Part shown: piece after piece, positions 17,496 through 24,303 of the stretch
Numbering within the stretch: position 1 is the stretch's first letter
How the letters are laid out: every line of letters starts with the position of its first letter
Source of the DNA: Gammaproteobacteria bacterium
GTDB lineage: Bacteria > Pseudomonadota > Gammaproteobacteria > HK1
NCBI GenBank assembly: GCA_022826505.1
Contig: JAJDUQ010000001.1
Coordinates: forward strand, 1 to 38,183
Length of the DNA: 38,183 nucleotides
Direction of reading: 5' to 3'
Notes under the pieces: model-generated
What the model was told of the DNA's origin: nothing
Database searches by the model: none
The model's input: the letters and a program-made list of their open reading frames with translations, nothing else
Translations under genes and position numbers: made by a program

Positions 17496-17637
17496 GTTGT
17501 TCCCTGCCGCTCGAAGGCGTCACATCGTGCGCATCTGTCCAGTCGACTCGCCAGGCAATGGACTGCGTTCCCTGCGCAGACGTTCTTGGCGCGCATTGCC
17601 CGGGATGCATGCAAACACGGTTTGAGCAATGTCCGCG

Positions 17638-17923
17638 TCACTCGATGGGCAACGGCCTCAACGCCTCCCTGTCTATCAACCCCTGAAAGTGGCTGGTCAC
17701 GCTCGCAGCCAGCGATCGATCGCGGATCAGGACGCCGAGCTCGATGTTGCGGTCGAGGGCGGCATCCGTGAGGTTGGCCGACGTTGTGAAGACGGCCTCA
17801 CCGTCTGCGACCACCGCCTTGGCGTGTCGCCGCGGCTGACGAGGTCGAGATGAGTCCGGTATCGAGCGCGCCTTCCAGCCGCCGCCGAATGTGCGGCGGG
17901 AGGCTCACCAAGGCATCGGTCAT
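17638..17923 (-). pseudogene. drmC: DISARM drmC relic (PLD nuclease-like), middle deleted
   Basis: The start codon at 17923 opens a typical DrmC N-terminus (MTDALVSLPPHIRRRLEGAL, then DTGLIS). After about 27 codons the sense jumps, one frame over, to the C-terminal phospholipase D domain: HAKAVVAD matches the catalytic HxKx4D motif, followed by FTTSANLTDAALDRNIELGV and an ordinary tail ending at 17638. Intact DrmC is roughly 240-250 residues with this motif near position 180, so about 130-150 codons are missing near 17840 and the join is out of frame. The start overlaps the stop of the upstream drmD relic as ATGA, the tight coupling expected between drmB and drmC in DISARM operons. Certainly non-functional as a nuclease. 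Confidence 0.7.
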
Positions 17924-19068
17924 GGGGGCGCGGGGAAGAACGCGGCGCCGTCGAGCCCGAGCCCCGAGAGCACGAGCTCGGGGGCGTCGGGCGGCAGGTC
18001 GTCGATGATCAGCGGCTCGACGTTTCGCTTCGGGAAGCCACCCCGAACCTCGCGGATGTCCTCCTTCAGGCGGCGCACCATCACGTCGTCCAGCGCGTTC
18101 TTGCCCCGTACCTTGACCCCGCGCGTGAAGCGGTACGGGTCCAGGAGCTCCAGCAGGGTCGAGAAGCTGTTGGAGTGGCCGTTGTGCGGCGTCGCGGACA
18201 GGAACAGGCGGTGCTCGAAGCGGCCGGCCAGGTCGCGGATCGCACGGGTGAACTTGGTCTCGATTCCGTAGCGCCCGCCGCTCGCGGGCGCGGCGTGGTG
18301 CGCCTCGTCGAGAATCAGCAGGCTGCCGGGCAGCATCGGCCCCAGCCACTCGCGCAGGGGGTCCGCGTAGCTCGGGTCGATCAGGAGGTTGTGGGAGACC
18401 AGGAACCGGCTGTGCGTACGCCACGGGTTGACCCCGAACCCGCGTTCCCGGCGCATTCGCGAGAGATACGCACGGTCGAGAATCTCGAAGACAAGTCCGA
18501 AGCGATCCTCCAACTCCCCCTTCCACTGCTCCATCACCGACGGCGGCGCCGCGACGACGATGGCGTTCGCCTTCCGTCGAAGGAGCAGCTCGCGGGCGAT
18601 GAGCCCCGCCTCGATGGTCTTGCCGAGCCCCGTGTCGTCGGCGATGAAGAGGTTGACGCGCGGCAGTCGGAGTGCCTTGCGCAGCGGCTCCATCTGGTAG
18701 GCATCGATGCGGATTCCGGCCCGGAACGGCGACTGGAAGAGGCTTGGGTCGGTCGCGGTGACGCAGTGCCAGCGCAGCGTGTGCAGGAAGGCCGCGAACT
18801 GCCGCGGCGAGTCGAAGCCCTTGGCGGTGAGGTCGGCCCAGCCTTCGTCCTCGAGGATCTGACGGTCGAGCTCGTAGTCCCAGAAGACGGACAGCGACTG
18901 ACCCTGCGAGTCGTCCTCGGCGCAGGCGAGCTTGACAATCGCGGACTCGCCTGGCGCCGGCGGGTCCACAACCTCCTCGACCAGCCACCGCCGGGAGCGT
19001 GCGTGCACCAGCTCGCCGGCAGCCGGAGGCTGTGCTGGAAGCTTCGTTCCGTGTGCTGTGGTGCGCAT
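17920..19068 (-). pseudogene. drmD: DISARM drmD relic (SNF2 helicase), truncated after 370 residues
   Basis: A 382-residue frame that follows the N-terminal part of DrmD, the SNF2-like helicase of class 1 DISARM anti-phage defence, which is normally about 1000 residues or more. The N-terminal SRRWLVEEVVDPPAPGE region, FRAGIRIDAYQMEPLRKA (Q-motif-like), motif I DDTGLGKTIEAG, the DEAHH box and motif III SATPHNGHSNSF are all intact. Coding similarity ends around DLPPDAPELVLS; about a dozen further residues (GLDGAAFFPAPP) run to a TGA that overlaps the drmC ATG. I infer an in-frame deletion joining drmD to the last codons of drmB, removing drmMI, drmA and nearly all of drmB. The second helicase lobe is absent, so no activity is expected. 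The start at 19068 has a GAGG site. Confidence 0.75.
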
Positions 19069-19162
19069 CCTGATGCCTCACGACGCCGAGCGCTTGTTCG
19101 GCGTTCCAATTGCCGTTCGTCTGAAGCGGGTCAACCGGGGCGGGGCGCAGGTAGCATGCCAG

Positions 19163-19258
19163 TCAGCATGCCGTCCGTCCGGGCACGACAATTCGCACGC
19201 CGGTCGCCGCCGCCACCACCGTGCTGAAGCTGTTCTTGGCTTGTTGAAGGCTCCACAT
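19163..19258 (-). pseudogene. Phd/YefM antitoxin start, possibly fused to a toxin end
   Basis: A 31-residue frame begins MWSLQQAKNSFSTVVAAA, which is the signature N-terminus of Phd/YefM type II antitoxins (helix 1 with Q-x-A-K-x-x-F-S-x-V-V). It then ends as TGVRIVVPGRTAC and a stop. A complete antitoxin is about 75-90 residues, so the rest of the DNA-binding domain and the toxin-binding tail are missing. The ending resembles the last residues of VapC/PIN toxins (TGVxVVNPW), which are normally encoded just downstream. That suggests one deletion fused antitoxin start to toxin end, but 13 residues are too few to be sure. It lies 94 bp upstream of the drmD relic on the same strand. Confidence 0.5.
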
Positions 19259-19379
19259 GATGTGTACCGGTCCATCTTCCTGGTCGGATCGTAGGCCGCG
19301 CGTCGTGCACGGGCAATTCTGCTGGATGCGGGCACTCCTGAGCGTAGAATGCGCCGCAGAAAAAAGGCCGAGTCCGACA

Positions 19380-19784
19380 TTGGACATCTGTCGCACGCAC
19401 ATCGACCACCCCAGCGCCTGGCACGGCACCGACTTCGCCTCCCGGGACGACTTCGCGATCGACCTGGGCCCCCGGCACCTGCACGCCTTCGAGCGGGCGC
19501 TGGAGGACATCCGCGCCGCGGGTCTCGGGCTCGGCGACATCGAGCGGCGCCACTTCGAGGTGCCCGAGATCGCCCTGGTGATGCACGCCCGCACCGCGTT
19601 CGAGGATGACGTGGAGGCGGGGTATCGCCGCCATCTCCTTCGACTCTGGCTGGACGTTCCAGGCGGCCGCCCGGCACCGAAGGAGATGCACATCCACAGC
19701 ACCGCCGGCATCGCCCGCCAGGAAGGGAAGACTCCTACCGGCGAAGGGGATGCCTACAAGGCGCTGCTGCCGGCGCAGGGTTGA
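19380..19784 (+). pseudogene. TauD/TfdA-type dioxygenase with middle deleted in frame
   Basis: Codons from about 19380 give THIDHPSAWHGTDFASRDDF and a helix ending RRHFEVPEIA, the usual first 50-60 residues of a TauD/TfdA-like Fe(II)/2-oxoglutarate dioxygenase. The next codons are already the C-terminus: VMHARTAFEDDVEAGYRRH, then LLRLWLDVPGGRPAP, which contains the distal iron His and the 2-oxoglutarate-binding Arg. The HxD iron motif and about 200 residues between are gone, yet the frame is kept to the TGA at 19782-19784. The likely start is TTG at 19380; an open frame extends to ATG 19257, but that part is not protein-like. The intact dioxygenase starts 32 bp downstream and is a different subtype, so this is not its duplicate. 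Confidence 0.65.
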
Positions 19785-19816
19785 GGGACGGCGGACACAT
19801 GCACGGGAGCGAGGTC

Positions 19817-20908
19817 ATGTCCACAGGTAGCGAAAGTGTCAGCGCGGCATTTGCCGCAACGGATGGTGCCGACCGCCCTTGCGAGTTCGCCCTCCTCCCC
19901 GATGCCTCCTTCGGCGCGGTGATGCGCTTCCCGGCGCTCGCCGGTGCACGAGAGGCGGTGGCGGCGCTCGAAGCGGAGCCTGAAACGCTCGGTGCCGCGA
20001 TCTGCGAACGGGGTGGACTGCTGCTGCTGCCCGAGATGAACGAGATTTCCGACCAGCCGGAGCTCCTGTTGCGGCTCAGCAAGCTGCTCGGACCGGAGGT
20101 CGAGGACTACCGAAACAGCTACGCGTTCGTGAATCGCCGCAACCTGTTCGACTACCACGACGCGGTCCCGGAGATCATCCAGATCACCAACATGCCGCCC
20201 ATCGGGACCCAGCCGTCGCCCCTGCCGGACCCGCCTCTGACTGCGGACGGCCGGATTCCCGTGCAACACCCGCACCGCACGGGCTGGCACACGGACCAGA
20301 GCTTCCGGCGGCCTCCGCCGGACTACTCCCTGTTCTATGCGAAGCAGCCCGTGCCGCGGGGGCAGGGCCAGACGCTGTTCGCCGATTCGACCCGGGCGTA
20401 CTCCGAGCTTCCGGACGCGATGAAGGCGCGAATCGACGGCCTGGAAGGCATCCACGTGCTCCCCGGCATGGGACGCTCGGACGAGGCGGTGCGCGAGGGC
20501 GAGGTGCCGAAGCCGCTTGCCGCGCACCAGCAGCCGCAGCGCCAGCCCCTGGTGCGCGTCCACCCGCTGACGGGGAAGAGGTCGATCTACACGTGCGGCG
20601 GCGGACAGATGGACTTCCTCACCGGCCCGATTGCCGGGATGGAACCGGGACCCGATGGCGAGGGCGCGGCGCTGCTGTTCGAGCTTCTCCACCACCTGAC
20701 CGAGCGGCGCTTCACCTATACCCACGAATGGACGGAGGGCGATCTCGTCATCTACGACAACCGCAACCTCCTCCACTCCGGCACCTGGTACGACGCCGAC
20801 GCACACATCCGCGTCATGTGGCGCACCACGGTGCGCGGGAATCCGGACCCGACCTACGCGGGCGAGACATATAGCTGGGTACCCGCCGAGGATTTCAGGC
20901 CGAGCTGA
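19817..20908 (+). CDS. TauD/TfdA-family Fe(II)/2-oxoglutarate dioxygenase
   Basis: A 363-residue cytoplasmic non-heme iron dioxygenase that couples 2-oxoglutarate decarboxylation to hydroxylation of a small substrate. The iron facial triad is complete: H158 and D160 in GWHTDQSF and H320 in NRNLLHSGTWY; R332 or R336 in HIRVMWRTTVRG would bind 2-oxoglutarate. No signal peptide. Relatives act on taurine, alkyl sulfates, aryloxyalkanoates or gamma-butyrobetaine; the substrate here is unknown. I prefer the ATG at 19817, with GGGAG seven bases upstream; ATG 19799 and TTG 19781 are possible. It is the first intact gene of the rightward catabolic cluster and may act on the same compound class as the SDR and hydantoinase-like enzymes downstream. 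Confidence 0.87.
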   Translation: MSTGSESVSAAFAATDGADRPCEFALLPDASFGAVMRFPALAGAREAVAALEAEPETLGAAICERGGLLLLPEMNEISDQPELLLRLSKLLGPEVEDYRNSYAFVNRRNLFDYHDAVPEIIQITNMPPIGTQPSPLPDPPLTADGRIPVQHPHRTGWHTDQSFRRPPPDYSLFYAKQPVPRGQGQTLFADSTRAYSELPDAMKARIDGLEGIHVLPGMGRSDEAVREGEVPKPLAAHQQPQRQPLVRVHPLTGKRSIYTCGGGQMDFLTGPIAGMEPGPDGEGAALLFELLHHLTERRFTYTHEWTEGDLVIYDNRNLLHSGTWYDADAHIRVMWRTTVRGNPDPTYAGETYSWVPAEDFRPS

Positions 20909-20965
20909 GAGTCGCGGTGCGGAGGCCGCGGCGGATCGCCGGCGAACGGAGCGATGCCCGGTTTC

Positions 20966-20974
20966 TGCTATCTT
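20966..20974 (+). promoter_or_regulatory. Candidate extended -10 upstream of SDR gene
   Basis: The sequence tgctatctt has the TGn extended -10 element followed by TATCTT, 59 bp before the SDR start, within a 124-bp gap. No good -35 accompanies it. It may give the SDR and hyu genes their own promoter. Confidence 0.25.
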
Positions 20975-21032
20975 TCCCGCGCTCCGGCGAGTGCCGGCGG
21001 CGCCCGGCGTTCCAACGAGGAGACCAGACGTC

Positions 21033-21791
21033 GTGACCGATCGGCTTGCAGGCAAGGTCGCATTCATCACCGGCGCGGGGACCGGCATCGGTCGCTCGGC
21101 ATCGGAGCTGTTTGCCAGCGAGGGTGCGCGCGTCGTCGTGGCCGAGATCGACCCGGCCTCCGGCGCGGAAACGGAGGAACGAATTCGGACCGCGGGCGGC
21201 GACGCCCTCTGGGTCGAGACGGACGTCACCGACGCCGCAAGCGTCCGGACCGCGTTCGCCCGGGCGGTGGACCGATTCGGCCGGCTCGACATCGTTTACA
21301 ACAACGCGGGAGGCTCCACCACGATCGACGGACCGGTCACCGAGGCGCCGGAGGAAGAGTTCTGGCGTGTCATCCGCCTCGATCTCTTCGGAACCTTTCT
21401 CGGCTGCAAGTACGGGATCCCGCGGCTCATCGAATCCGGCGGCGGCTCGGTCATCAACACGTCGTCCAACGTCGCACTCATGGCGGTGCGCGGGAGGGAC
21501 TGCTACACCGCGGCGAAGGGCGCGGTAGCGAGCATGACCCGGTCGATGGCGGCGGAGTACGCGGAGCAGGGAGTCCGGGTGAATGCGATCGCGCCCGGGG
21601 CGACCCGCACGGCGCGCGTCGCCGCATTGGCGCAGGCGAACGAACACGTGGATCGGCTCGTGCGGGAGAGCCAGCTCTTCGGATGGTGCGAGCCGCGGGA
21701 CATCGCCAACATGGCGCTCTATCTCGCTTCCGACGAATCGAGGGTCACCACGGGGCAGATCCTCTCCGTGGACAGCGGCGCGACGGTCTGA
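21033..21791 (+). CDS. SDR-family NAD(P)-dependent oxidoreductase
   Basis: A 252-residue classical short-chain dehydrogenase/reductase, expected to be cytoplasmic and tetrameric. The cofactor motif TGAGTGIG is at residues 13-20, the NNAG motif near 90-93, and the catalytic Ser (INTSSN, about 144-145), Tyr158 and Lys162 (YTAAK) are all present. An acidic residue after strand 2 (AEID) favours NAD over NADP. The alcohol or ketone substrate cannot be told. The GTG at 21033 is chosen because the protein begins in the usual way (VTDRLAGKVAFITG) and AGGAG lies about ten bases upstream. It lies between the dioxygenase and the hyuA genes, all rightward, suggesting one catabolic route. Confidence 0.9.
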   Translation: MTDRLAGKVAFITGAGTGIGRSASELFASEGARVVVAEIDPASGAETEERIRTAGGDALWVETDVTDAASVRTAFARAVDRFGRLDIVYNNAGGSTTIDGPVTEAPEEEFWRVIRLDLFGTFLGCKYGIPRLIESGGGSVINTSSNVALMAVRGRDCYTAAKGAVASMTRSMAAEYAEQGVRVNAIAPGATRTARVAALAQANEHVDRLVRESQLFGWCEPRDIANMALYLASDESRVTTGQILSVDSGATV

Positions 21792-21830
21792 CAAGGATCG
21801 GGACCGAGGCCCGGAGAACGAGGTCCATCG

Positions 21831-21944
21831 CTACCCGTACTTCAGCAGATTGGCGCCTGGGTACTTGAACTCGGCGAACATCAACTTTTCCGCGGCTACG
21901 CCCGCGGAGCTCACCATCACCAGCGCCGTGGCGAGGACAACGCG
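21831..21944 (-). pseudogene. Signal-peptide remnant of a secreted protein
   Basis: On the minus strand, directly after a stop, 37 codons read RVVLATALVMVSSAGVAAEK, then LMFAEFKYPGANLLKYG and a stop. The first 18 residues have the build of a Sec signal peptide (basic residue, hydrophobic core, AxA-type site), followed by only about 19 residues. This could be the start of a periplasmic binding protein joined directly to its end. There is no start codon in frame, so it is not expressed as it stands. The family cannot be named from so little. Confidence 0.3.
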
Positions 21945-22010
21945 TCACGGCGGATTCCTGGATGGATGGCTCATCTCCTTTGCCGACGGACGCAGCTCGG
22001 CGGGTCGGAC

Positions 22011-24095
22011 GTGACCGGACCACTGCACGGATTCCGGATTGGTGTGGACATCGGCGGCACGTTCACCGACGTGATCGGCCGGCGGGGAGACCGGGTCTTT
22101 GCCGTGAAGGTGCCCTCGTCTCCCGAGAATCCCGCCGCCGGTGTCCTGGCCGGAGTCGAGGCGGTGCTCGAGCTGAGCGGCGAAGTGCCTGGGAACATCG
22201 ACCGCTTCGTGCACGGCACGACCATCGCCACCAACGCGATCCTCGAGGAGAAGGGCGCGCGCATCGGATTGCTGATGACCGAGGGCTTCGAGGACGTCCT
22301 CGAGATCGGCCGGCAGAAGCGCTCGCGCATGTACGACCTCTTCATGGTCCCGGAGACACCGGTGTTTCTCGCCCCGGGACGCAGGCGTGCAGGGGTTACG
22401 GAGCGTATTGGTCCCGACGGTTCCGTCGTCGTGCCGCTCGACGAGGCGGCGGTGCGTTCGGCGGTGACGCGACTGGTCGAAGAGGAGGGCATCGAGGCGG
22501 TCGCGGTCTGCTATCTCTTCTCGTTTCGCAATCCCGCCCACGAGCGGCGCACGGCGGATCTCATCGCGCGCGACCTCCCGAGCCTCGCGGTCTCCGTCTC
22601 ATCGGAGATCGATCCGGTATTTCGCGAGTACGAGCGCACGTGCGTGACCGCGTTCGACGCCTACGTGCGGCCCATCGTCAACGGCTACGTCGACGGGCTC
22701 GGGGCTGCGCTCCGCCGGCGCGGGATCCGGGCGCCCCTCCTCATCATGCAGTCGCGCGGCGGCGCCGCCTCCGCGCGCCGCACCGTCGCCCGTCCCGTCA
22801 CCACCTTGCTGAGCGGTCCCGCCGCAGGGGCGCTGGGCGCTCGCTCGGCGGGGGAACGCTCGGGCCGGCGCGAGCTCATCACCCTCGACATCGGCGGCAC
22901 GAGCTCGGATGTCGCGCTCGCGCGCGGCGGGGCGTCGCTCATCTCGCGCGAGGGCCGCATTCGCGGCTATCCGCTCCGAGTGCCGATGGTCGACGTCCAC
23001 ACGATCGGAGCCGGGGGCGGAAGCATCGCGCGGCTCGACGACGCCGGGGTGCTCAAGGTGGGGCCGGAGAGCGCGGGCGCCGATCCCGGACCGGCCTGCT
23101 ACGGGCGGGGCGGGTCCGTCCCCACCGTGACCGATGCGAGCCTCGTGCTGGGGTACCTCGAGCCCGCGCGGTTCGCCGGCGGAATTCGCTTGCGAATCGA
23201 TGCGGCGGAACGCGCGGTGGGCACCCTCGCCGAGGCGATGCAGTGCAGCCTCGAGGAGGCGGCGTTCGGCATCCATACCGTCTGCAACGCGGCCATGGCC
23301 GAAGCGGTGCGGATGCTCACGGTGAAGCGCGGCCACGACCCCCGCGACTTTGCGCTCGTGCTTCTCGGGGGCGCCGGTCCGCTCCACGGCGGAGCGATCG
23401 CCGAACGGCTCGCGATCGGGACCCTGATCGTGCCGCCGAGACCCGGAGTGCTCGCCGCGGAGGGATTGCTCGAAGCCCGCATCCAGTGCGACCGGTACCG
23501 CACCTTCGCGATGCGCACGGAAGACGTGGATCCCGCGTCGATGCGCGCCGCCTTCGAGGAGCTGGAGGCGCAGGGGCGAGCGGAGATGCACCGGGACGGG
23601 GTCGCGGCGGATACGATCACCGTGGAGAGGTTCGCCGAGATGAGGTACGTGGGCCAGTCCTACGAACTCGAGGTGAAGCTCGCCGGCGCCGCCGTCGGCG
23701 GCCGGAGCATCGCCGCCGCGGAGCGTGCCTTTCGCGATCGCTACCGGGAGATCCACGGTCACGGGAGCCTGGAGGAACGGGTGGAGTTCGTGAACCTGCG
23801 AGTCTTGCTGAGTGGACCGGCGATGACACCGCCGGCACCTGCGCGCGTCGCCGCCGCCGGACCCGCGCCGGCGGTGTCGCCGCCCGTCACGGTGCGGCCG
23901 GCCTTCTTCGAAGACCCGCACGGATGGATGGACACGGCTTTCCATGATCGCGCCGCCCTTCCGCCGGGAGTCGAGATCGAAGGACCGGCGGTTGTGACCC
24001 AGGCCGACACGACGACGGTGGTCTACCCCGGTCACCGCGCGGTCGTCGACATCGCGGACAACCTCGTCGTGACGCGCGGCGGGCCAGCGTCGTGA
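22011..24095 (+). CDS. hyuA: Hydantoinase A/oxoprolinase-family ATP-dependent subunit (first copy)
   Basis: A 694-residue ATP-binding subunit of the HyuA family (N-methylhydantoinase A, 5-oxoprolinase, acetone/acetophenone carboxylase, caprolactamase). It phosphorylates the substrate so that the HyuB partner can hydrolyse or carboxylate it. ASKHA-fold phosphate loops are visible: GVDIGGTFTDV at residues 11-21, GTTIATNAI, TLDIGGTSSDVAL near 290, GAGGGSIA and PESAGADPGPACYG. The GTG at 22011 begins the family-like sequence; the longer open frame to 21966 does not look coding and the ribosome-binding site is weak. No acetone-carboxylase gamma subunit is present, favouring a cyclic-amide hydrolase. 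Its last 100 bp are tandemly repeated into the following junction, and its stop overlaps the GTG of a mini-ORF. Confidence 0.88.
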   Translation: MTGPLHGFRIGVDIGGTFTDVIGRRGDRVFAVKVPSSPENPAAGVLAGVEAVLELSGEVPGNIDRFVHGTTIATNAILEEKGARIGLLMTEGFEDVLEIGRQKRSRMYDLFMVPETPVFLAPGRRRAGVTERIGPDGSVVVPLDEAAVRSAVTRLVEEEGIEAVAVCYLFSFRNPAHERRTADLIARDLPSLAVSVSSEIDPVFREYERTCVTAFDAYVRPIVNGYVDGLGAALRRRGIRAPLLIMQSRGGAASARRTVARPVTTLLSGPAAGALGARSAGERSGRRELITLDIGGTSSDVALARGGASLISREGRIRGYPLRVPMVDVHTIGAGGGSIARLDDAGVLKVGPESAGADPGPACYGRGGSVPTVTDASLVLGYLEPARFAGGIRLRIDAAERAVGTLAEAMQCSLEEAAFGIHTVCNAAMAEAVRMLTVKRGHDPRDFALVLLGGAGPLHGGAIAERLAIGTLIVPPRPGVLAAEGLLEARIQCDRYRTFAMRTEDVDPASMRAAFEELEAQGRAEMHRDGVAADTITVERFAEMRYVGQSYELEVKLAGAAVGGRSIAAAERAFRDRYREIHGHGSLEERVEFVNLRVLLSGPAMTPPAPARVAAAGPAPAVSPPVTVRPAFFEDPHGWMDTAFHDRAALPPGVEIEGPAVVTQADTTTVVYPGHRAVVDIADNLVVTRGGPAS

Positions 24096-24299
24096 AACGC
24101 TGCGACGGAATCGAGACGGCGGTGGTCTGCCCTGGCCACTGCGTGGCTGTCGACCGTGCGGACAATCTCGTCGTGACCGGTCGTGGCGGTGCATCGTGAA
24201 GCGGTTCGACCCAGTCGCGACGGCAGCGGTCGACCCGAGCCATCGAGCGGTCGTCGACGAAGGGAGCAACCTCGTCGTCACCTGCGGCGGGGGCACAGC
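23988..24299 (+). repeat. Tandem repeat, exact 104-bp period, at hyuA/hyuB junction
   Basis: Three diverged units at 23988-24091, 24092-24195 and 24196-24299. The first is the end of hyuA; its start differs because it continues the gene. The other two each begin like the start of hyuB (gtgaaacg or gtgaagcg, then gac) and then repeat the end of hyuA (PGHxxVVD...NLVVT...). Aligned by eye there are no gaps, though roughly a quarter to a third of bases differ. The arrangement is what a tandem duplication of the stop/start junction would give. Confidence 0.8.
24092..24199 (+). CDS. Mini-ORF 1, chimera of hyuB start and hyuA end
   Basis: Thirty-five codons begin VKRCDGIE, resembling the hyuB start VKRFDPIT, and continue TAVVCPGHCVAVDRADNLVV like the end of hyuA. 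Its GTG overlaps the hyuA stop (GTGA) and its own stop overlaps the next GTG. It could be translated by termination-reinitiation and act only as a coupling relay. Whether the peptide is made or useful is unknown; it may be a passive by-product of duplication. Confidence 0.45.
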   Translation: MKRCDGIETAVVCPGHCVAVDRADNLVVTGRGGAS

Positions 24300-24303
24300 G
24301 TGA
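24196..24303 (+). CDS. Mini-ORF 2, second chimera linked to hyuB
   Basis: Another 35-codon frame of identical length, beginning VKRFDPVATAAV and ending SNLVVTCGGGTA. Its GTG overlaps the stop of mini-ORF 1 and its stop overlaps the GTG of hyuB (GTGA both times). It is closer than mini-ORF 1 to the true hyuB start. The open frame and the overlaps survive despite considerable base divergence, consistent with selection for uninterrupted coupling, though chance over a short time would also explain it. Confidence 0.45.
   Translation: MKRFDPVATAAVDPSHRAVVDEGSNLVVTCGGGTA

Noticed and set aside
17809..17888. CRISPR or other direct-repeat array in the defence relic
   Set aside because: No regularly spaced repeats are present; the only tandem arrays in the window are the 104-bp junction units and the 21-bp coiled-coil units.
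23988..24303. Riboswitch or structured RNA at the hyuA/hyuB junction
   Set aside because: The repeats are explained by duplicated coding sequence with kept frames and overlaps; no convincing long stem spans the units.
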